This document shows, in pieces, positions 6,476 through 11,257 of a DNA stretch of 11,257 nucleotides (position 1 is the first letter of the stretch; the number at the start of each line of letters is the position of its first letter). Source of the stretch: Chitinophagaceae bacterium (lineage in GTDB: Bacteria; Bacteroidota; Bacteroidia; Chitinophagales; Chitinophagaceae); contig CANKNL010000075.1 in assembly GCA_947483345.1 (NCBI GenBank), positions 1 to 11,257 of the forward strand, written 5' to 3'. Position numbers and translations under genes: made by a program. The notes under the pieces were generated by a model, which ran no database searches, was not told the origin of the DNA, and saw only the letters and a list, made by a program, of their open reading frames with translations.

Positions 6476-6928
6476 TTATTTCTCGTCGAGCTCCGACACA
6501 AGGGATTTTAAAGCATTTACAAAAGCTGCTTTGGTTTCCGGATTTTGAATAACATTGGCCAGTGACTTATTGGATTTTAACTGTTTTATGATTTTAAGAT
6601 AAGCGCCATATTCAATATCCAGGTTTTTTAAAAAAGCACTTTGATTAGTGAGATTTTTAGCATCAAAATCGCCCAAACCGCCAAATTGAAAATTTTCTTT
6701 AGCTGTGGAGCCATCTTCCCTGTCTAATTCCACATCGCAAGCGGGTTTAAAATGAGCAAAAACATCTTCAACAGTTTGAAGATCTTCTACAATATCTGGT
6801 TTAATGGGATCATCATAGGTTAGCTTTTGAATAAAAAGGGTTTTGTTTGGCGATATTTCTACAAAACCTTCGCCAGACTGATCCGGAGCTAAAATGGTTG
6901 TGGCTATACCTGGTTTAACTTGTGGCAT
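6476..6928 (-). CDS. tssB: T6SS contractile sheath small subunit TssB (VipA family)
   Basis: A 150-residue cytoplasmic protein that pairs with TssC to build the contractile sheath. The central motif ENFQFGGLGDFDAKNLTNQS (about 79-98) corresponds to the conserved F-x-x-x-x-D-F-x-P-x-x-L region of TssB. It is followed by helices with the family's typical spacing (FLKNLDIEYGAYLKIIKQL, then NPETKAAFVNALKSLVSEL). The length is close to the usual 150-170 residues. The gene sits between clpV and tssC on the same strand. The start ATG at 6928-6926 has an A/T-rich leader with no Shine-Dalgarno sequence, and the 96-base gap after clpV is strongly A/T-rich with no clear terminator, so readthrough from tssH or a separate promoter are both possible. 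Confidence 0.94.
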   Translation of the reverse strand: MPQVKPGIATTILAPDQSGEGFVEISPNKTLFIQKLTYDDPIKPDIVEDLQTVEDVFAHFKPACDVELDREDGSTAKENFQFGGLGDFDAKNLTNQSAFLKNLDIEYGAYLKIIKQLKSNKSLANVIQNPETKAAFVNALKSLVSELDEK

Positions 6929-7024
6929 AATTGTAAAGTTTATTTTATTTTTAGTTAATAATATTCAAAAACCGGTAAATAATTTTATATAAATATATTT
7001 AATAGTTCTTAGGTTTTTAAATTT

Positions 7025-9490
7025 TTATTCAATTTTCCAAACCAATTCTTCTTTTTTAATATCTGCATTTATGGTGTTACCCTTTTTTAACTCGCCCGAA
7101 ATAATATATTTTGATATGGGCCTTCGGATTTGAGAGCGAATAACACTTGAAATTTGCCGGGCACCATATTTAGGTGTAAAGCCATGTAAGGCGAGGTATT
7201 TTTTGGCTTCATCGGTAATGGTAAATGCGATGCCCTGCTTGTCTAATATGTCCAATAAACCTTTCATTTGGATATCAAAAATACGAACAATACTGTTCTC
7301 ATTAATTGGGGCAAAAGGTACTATTTCTGTTAATCTGGCCAAAAACTCCGGACGAAAATATTTTGTCATGATGTCCATCAATTTATTTGACCCGGGCATT
7401 TCGTTCTTTTCAAATTGTTCTGCAATCCATTCGCTGCCAATATTAGATGTAAAGATGATAAGGGCATTGGAGAAATCACCTTCTTTGCCCAGCCTGTCGT
7501 GCATATGGCCTTCATCCAGAATTTGTAAAAAAGTATCAAAAACGGATGGATGTGCTTTTTCAATTTCATCAAATAACAGGACTGAATAAGGTTTTTGGCG
7601 TATTTTATTGACTAAAACGCCGCCTTCTTCATAACCCACATAACCCGGCGGAGCGCCATATAAAAGGGCTGCAGAATGTTCTTCTTTAAATTCCGACATA
7701 TCAAAACGGATCATGGCTTTTTCGTCATTAAATAGAAACTCCGCCAAGGATTTGGCCAGTTCGGTTTTACCTGTACCTGTTGGGCCAAGGAAAAAGAAAG
7801 AACCAATGGGTTGCCCTTTTTTATTTAATCCGCTTCTGGATTCTAAAATAGCTTCTGAAAGGGCTTTTACAGCATGATCCTGACCAACAACCCGTTTCTT
7901 TAGGTAGGTTTCCATATTAAGCAAGCGTTCTTTCTCCTGAGCTTGTATTTTACCAAGTGGAATGCCTGTTTTATAGGATATGACAGAAGCAATATCATCC
8001 TTATTCACAATATCTTTCTTAACATCTGCTAAAAGACTAAGTGTAGCAAGACTTTCGGTTAAAAATTTTTCAAACTCTACTGAGCTCTCAAATTTATCGG
8101 CTTGAGAAGCATCCTCAAGTTTACCTAATAAAACCGGACTTATCTTGGCCTTCACCAAATTATTAAGCCATTTATATTCTGTAAATAAGTCGTGTTCCGG
8201 TAATTGGGCCTCATTTAATCTTAAGTCGTTCAAATTAATTGTTAACCCTGCCAATTCAGTCTGATTGGTATCAATCATCAGTTTAATAGCCGCCATGGTT
8301 CTGTCTAACAGGTCAATGGCCGCATCTGGTAACCGCCTGTCTTTTATATACCTTTTTGATAAACGTACGCATTCTTTTACGGCCTCATTATCAATCTTTA
8401 ACTGGTGATGTTCTTCAAATTTTGAAGTCAGGCATTGTAACATTTTAATTGCCGATTCAGTATCGGGTTCAGGAACAGATAACACTTCAAACCGCCTGGT
8501 AAAGGCCTGGTCTGGTTCAATTATTTTCCTGTATTCATCATTGGTTGTAGCACCAATAACCGTTATTTCGCCCCTGGCTAACTCTGGTTTTAAAAGATTG
8601 GCTGCACCGCCACCCATTGAGCCTTTACTATCTAAAAGAATATGTATTTCATCAATAAAAATGATAGCTTTTGAAAATTGCTTCACTTCCTTAATAATAT
8701 TTTTCAGTCTGTCTTCAATCTCGCCTTTGTATGAAGCCCCGGCGATTAAAGATCCAAGATCTAGTTCAAATAATAAGGAATCCTGCAGTTGCACCGGTAC
8801 TTTTTTATTTACGATATCCCTGGCCAATCCGTCTATCAAAGCCGTTTTGCCAACGCCAGCTTCGCCGGTTATAATGACATTCGGTTTGGTTCTTCTACAA
8901 AGTATCTCCATCATCATCCGTGTTTCTTTATCGCGGCCAATGATGGGATCTGTTTTATTTTCTTTTACCAGAGCAGTACGTTCAACACAATATTTATACA
9001 GTGCCCCGGCTGCTGTACTGGCAGGCCCTTCAGGTTGTGCAATGGCCTGCTGGAAACTGTCTTCTTTAAAATAAACTTCCAGTATTTCCTTTTCTTTTAC
9101 AGGAAATGTTTTAAGCTGTTCATTTGTAAACCCGACGCCTGGTTTAGACAATGCACATAATACGCAGATAGGAGAAATCAAATCTAGCCCCATTTTTATA
9201 CGCACATTATCAGCTTCGTCGAATACCATTTTAACGCCCTCATCACCAGTCACTTTATCTTTAACCTGCGCCACCTTTGGGTATTCATCCATTCTTACTT
9301 CTGCCCATTCCATTATATAGCCCGAATCTTTACCAATTGAATCCAGGAAATTTTTTAATCCCACTTCTTTATGTAACATACTTCTAAGCAGATGCGCAGG
9401 ATAGAAAAATTCATTGCGATATTCTTTGGCAAGAGATTGAGAAATTTCAATGGCCGTTTTAACAGACTCATTCAGCGTAAGTGTAGGCAT
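7025..9490 (-). CDS. tssH: T6SS sheath-disassembly AAA+ ATPase TssH/ClpV
   Basis: An 821-residue Hsp100/ClpB-class unfoldase with two AAA+ modules that pulls contracted TssB/TssC sheath apart for reuse. An N-terminal Clp repeat domain occupies about residues 1-150. AAA1 has Walker A GEAGVGKT (209-216), pore loop GASYKGEIEDR (251-261), Walker B IIFIDE (276-281) and arginine finger region FTRRFE (330-335). AAA2 has Walker A GPTGTGKT (569-576), pore loop GAPPGYVGY (612-620), Walker B VLLFDE (637-642) and sensor-2 GAR (776-778), so both sites look intact. The middle region between DAAIDLLDRTMA (389-400) and YKTGIPLGK (506-514) is about 105 residues, shorter than the roughly 145 of ClpB, as in ClpV proteins. 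It is adjacent to tssB and tssC, which favours ClpV over housekeeping ClpB. It is transcribed divergently from tssE and leads the tssH-B-C group. Confidence 0.95.
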   Translation of the reverse strand: MPTLTLNESVKTAIEISQSLAKEYRNEFFYPAHLLRSMLHKEVGLKNFLDSIGKDSGYIMEWAEVRMDEYPKVAQVKDKVTGDEGVKMVFDEADNVRIKMGLDLISPICVLCALSKPGVGFTNEQLKTFPVKEKEILEVYFKEDSFQQAIAQPEGPASTAAGALYKYCVERTALVKENKTDPIIGRDKETRMMMEILCRRTKPNVIITGEAGVGKTALIDGLARDIVNKKVPVQLQDSLLFELDLGSLIAGASYKGEIEDRLKNIIKEVKQFSKAIIFIDEIHILLDSKGSMGGGAANLLKPELARGEITVIGATTNDEYRKIIEPDQAFTRRFEVLSVPEPDTESAIKMLQCLTSKFEEHHQLKIDNEAVKECVRLSKRYIKDRRLPDAAIDLLDRTMAAIKLMIDTNQTELAGLTINLNDLRLNEAQLPEHDLFTEYKWLNNLVKAKISPVLLGKLEDASQADKFESSVEFEKFLTESLATLSLLADVKKDIVNKDDIASVISYKTGIPLGKIQAQEKERLLNMETYLKKRVVGQDHAVKALSEAILESRSGLNKKGQPIGSFFFLGPTGTGKTELAKSLAEFLFNDEKAMIRFDMSEFKEEHSAALLYGAPPGYVGYEEGGVLVNKIRQKPYSVLLFDEIEKAHPSVFDTFLQILDEGHMHDRLGKEGDFSNALIIFTSNIGSEWIAEQFEKNEMPGSNKLMDIMTKYFRPEFLARLTEIVPFAPINENSIVRIFDIQMKGLLDILDKQGIAFTITDEAKKYLALHGFTPKYGARQISSVIRSQIRRPISKYIISGELKKGNTINADIKKEELVWKIE

Positions 9491-9718
9491 AAACAGATTT
9501 AATTAGCAGTTAATCAAAAACCAATACAATGTACCAAGAAAAAAACTTAAAATCAAAGAAAAGGCAGATTCATATCCAGATTTCTTTTATCCGGAAAAGC
9601 GACAATAATGATATGAAGCTTTAAAAACGAAGGTTTTTTAAAATAGAAAAATACATTTTATGTTCTTTTTAGAAAAACTGATTGTATTTTGTGATACCAG
9701 ATTTACATTTTTTCTATC
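9491..9718. promoter_or_regulatory. Divergent intergenic region between tssH and tssE
   Basis: These 228 bases separate two outward-facing T6SS transcription units, so promoters for both should lie here. It is very AT-rich. TATTTTG at 9685-9691, 27 bases before the tssE ATG, resembles the Bacteroidota -7 box TAnnTTTG but is one base short, and I cannot find a clear -33 TTG partner. An imperfect inverted repeat at 9620-9642 (TTTAAAAAC, loop GAAG, then GTTTTTTAAA with one extra T) lies mid-region and could be an operator or a transcript hairpin. The promoter role is inferred from gene orientation, not from strong motifs. Confidence 0.55.
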
Positions 9719-10156
9719 ATGAATATTATATATTACAAAATACCGCTTCAACTATCTGCTTTACTGGAAGGTAATGAATTGTCTAATTGCGATTTAAAGG
9801 ATTCTATTACTAACACTCTGGAACTGATCATCATGACCAGGTTTGGAGAACACCGGTATGACCCAAGTTTTGGTTGCGAAATTTGGGATCTTGATTTTGA
9901 ATTGATTGTGAGTGAGAACAAATGGGAAGAAACATTGCGGCAGTCGTTATTACGATCCATTACATCGCATGAACACCGGTTATCGAATATTCAGTTAAAA
10001 GTTGAGATCAATGAAATTGAAAAGTTTCATTTACTAAAACAATATGCCGAAATTAAAAAACGGGTAGATATTCAACTTAGCGGAACCATTCATAAAACGG
10101 GTGAATTATTTACTTTTAATAACAGTTTGTTCCTTAGTCCCCTCTCTGTTGATTAA
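9719..10156 (+). CDS. tssE: T6SS baseplate wedge protein TssE (gp25-like)
   Basis: A 145-residue protein of the phage T4 gp25/lysozyme-like baseplate family. In the T6SS, TssE sits in the baseplate wedge and helps to nucleate sheath assembly. The diagnostic motif is at residues 40-57: TRFGEHRYDPSFGCEIWD, with the conserved R-x-G-x-x-x-x-x-P-x-F-G pattern. A second family feature, HEHRLSNIQLKVEI (84-97), matches the usual E-x-R-L followed by a beta strand. The length is normal for the family. The ATG at 9719 is preceded by a pyrimidine-rich, A/T-rich leader without a Shine-Dalgarno sequence. The tssF start follows 17 bases after the stop, so both are surely one transcript, divergent from tssH. 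Confidence 0.94.
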   Translation: MNIIYYKIPLQLSALLEGNELSNCDLKDSITNTLELIIMTRFGEHRYDPSFGCEIWDLDFELIVSENKWEETLRQSLLRSITSHEHRLSNIQLKVEINEIEKFHLLKQYAEIKKRVDIQLSGTIHKTGELFTFNNSLFLSPLSVD

Positions 10157-10173
10157 TATAAAAAAATAACGGT

Positions 10174-11257
10174 ATGTTTTCAGGTTTAACAAACACAAAG
10201 GAAGTCATCAGGAACAGGATGCTGAAACATGCATTGAATTATTGGAATATTAAAAATACCGAAGATCTGGATCCCATTGTTAAACTGATACTGGAAGCTT
10301 TATCAACTGAATTATACAACCTGGGTAATGAAATAAAAGATTCAGAAGTTAGGCTGCTGGAAAAAATTGCTAATCTGCTGGCGCCCGAATTTTTAACTTG
10401 CCCCAGTCCGGCACATGCCATATTACATGCTAAACCAGTAGAAGCCCATGATGTAATCAGTGATACGGATCATTTTTATGTGCAAAAGAAAATATCCTCA
10501 AAACAAGATGAAACACTGGATAAAACCATCGATGTGTTTTTTACACCTGTTGACCAGGTCAGGCTTTATAATGCGGCTGTAGCCTGCCTCGTGACTGGCA
10601 ATCAGTTTTTTAACATAGACCCCAATTACAACAAACAAATTGCGGCACAAACGCTCGGTGGTAAACACACAGATAATAATGTACTTTGGCTGGGTATAGC
10701 GATTGATGATAAGATCGAAAATATAAATAACCTGTTTTTTTATTTCGACTGGAAAAATACGGAACTGCAATTATCAAATCTTAATTATCAGCTTTTACCT
10801 TTAAGCAAATGGTATTTAAATGAAACAGAAATACATATTAAGGAAGGTATTCCTTATGAAAAAAAGCCGGTCACCGATCTTTCGGTAAAAGATCTGTCAT
10901 TAGATTATGATCTGCTTGCTTTAGTTGAAACTGATATTAAAAACCAGTATGAACGAAAATTTATTACCATTTCAGATGACCGGCTTAATCATGTAAATAA
11001 TCTTAAGGTTAACTATCCGCAGGCTTTTACAGCTATTTTTTCTGAAGCCGACTTGCAAAAAATGAGTCTCAAACTACTTTGGTTAAAAATTGTTTTTCCG
11101 GTGGCATTGCCAATTGGTGCACTGGACGAAGTGTCTGTTTATACCAATAGTTTTCCAATAATGAACCGGCAGTTGAATGATCTTAAATACCGATTAAAAG
11201 GCGGCAGTAATATCATCCCTTTAAAAACAACCGGGATGGAACAATTTCTTTCTGTAA
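10174..11257 (+). CDS. tssF: T6SS baseplate protein TssF (5' part only)
   Basis: An open frame of 361 complete codons from ATG 10174 to the right edge, with no stop, so the C-terminal part is missing (TssF proteins are usually about 580-630 residues). TssF, with TssG, TssE and TssK, makes the wedge of the T6SS baseplate. The N-terminal block LLAPEFLTCPSPAHAILHAKP (68-88) corresponds to the conserved L-x-P-x-x-x-x-P-x-P-S segment of TssF, preceded by a helical region (LILEALSTELYNLGNEI, 38-54). Near the edge, the conserved-looking PLKTTGMEQFLSV (about 349-361) is typical of Bacteroidota TssF proteins as far as I recall. The start is preceded by an A-rich leader (TATAAAAAAATAACGGT), a common substitute for a Shine-Dalgarno sequence in this phylum. 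It starts 17 bases after tssE. tssG would be expected beyond the right edge. Confidence 0.9.
   Translation, partial: MFSGLTNTKEVIRNRMLKHALNYWNIKNTEDLDPIVKLILEALSTELYNLGNEIKDSEVRLLEKIANLLAPEFLTCPSPAHAILHAKPVEAHDVISDTDHFYVQKKISSKQDETLDKTIDVFFTPVDQVRLYNAAVACLVTGNQFFNIDPNYNKQIAAQTLGGKHTDNNVLWLGIAIDDKIENINNLFFYFDWKNTELQLSNLNYQLLPLSKWYLNETEIHIKEGIPYEKKPVTDLSVKDLSLDYDLLALVETDIKNQYERKFITISDDRLNHVNNLKVNYPQAFTAIFSEADLQKMSLKLLWLKIVFPVALPIGALDEVSVYTNSFPIMNRQLNDLKYRLKGGSNIIPLKTTGMEQFLSV

Noticed and set aside
7378..7572. Second minus-strand frame inside tssH
   Set aside because: It overlaps the AAA2 region of tssH in another frame; the tssH frame is uninterrupted and has all motifs, so there is no frameshift.
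8541..9074. Plus-strand open frame of 177 codons opposite tssH
   Set aside because: It lies wholly inside the well-supported tssH gene on the other strand, and its protein (Ser/Ile/Leu-rich, no motif) is the reverse reading of conserved AAA+ sequence.
7025..9490. Housekeeping ClpB chaperone
   Set aside because: The middle domain is shorter than in ClpB and the gene sits directly beside tssB and tssC; ClpV/TssH is the better reading.
10498..10770. Minus-strand open frames (10498-10770, also 10239-10421 and 9748-9960) opposite tssF and tssE
   Set aside because: They are antisense to recognised baseplate genes, short, and carry no family motif.

Overview
The window carries part of a type VI secretion system (T6SS) locus from a member of the Bacteroidota. 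Two things point to that phylum. The core sheath, ATPase and baseplate genes sit beside a set of small membrane genes that match the TssN/TssO/TssP families of the Bacteroidota-type system (T6SSiii), and no TssJ, TssL or TssM gene is visible. The DNA is also AT-rich, and start codons have A/T-rich leaders without clear Shine-Dalgarno sequences, as is usual in this phylum. The exact genus cannot be read from the sequence; a Sphingobacteriia/Chitinophagia-type organism is a guess.

Layout, left to right. Positions 1-573 (minus) hold the 5' part of a secreted protein, with a signal peptide, a beta-rich domain and the start of a TPR-like region; it runs off the left edge. Positions 574-858 are non-coding. 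Positions 859-4507 (minus, transcribed right to left) form a tight cluster tssN-tssK-tssO-tssP: the inner-membrane protein, the baseplate adaptor, a single-pass coiled-coil protein and a single-pass protein with two PKD/Ig-like domains. Positions 4508-5037 are a 530-base non-coding stretch with a strong palindromic terminator at 4984-5019, candidate hairpins, and a degenerate copy of an element also found at about 681-750. Positions 5038-9490 (minus) hold tssH(clpV)-tssB-tssC, the sheath-recycling ATPase and the two sheath subunits. Positions 9491-9718 are a divergent intergenic region. Positions 9719-11257 (plus) hold tssE and the first 361 codons of tssF, which is cut by the right edge.

Together the genes describe a contractile injection machine: TssB/TssC form the sheath, TssH disassembles the contracted sheath, TssE/TssF/TssK belong to the baseplate, and TssN/TssO/TssP are the envelope-anchoring parts that replace TssJLM in this subtype. 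Genes for the tube (TssD/Hcp), spike (TssI/VgrG, PAAR), TssG, TssQ and TssR are not recognised here and presumably lie outside; the partial left-edge gene may be one of the accessory or envelope components. I see no RNA genes, CRISPR arrays, insertion sequences or phage integration marks.
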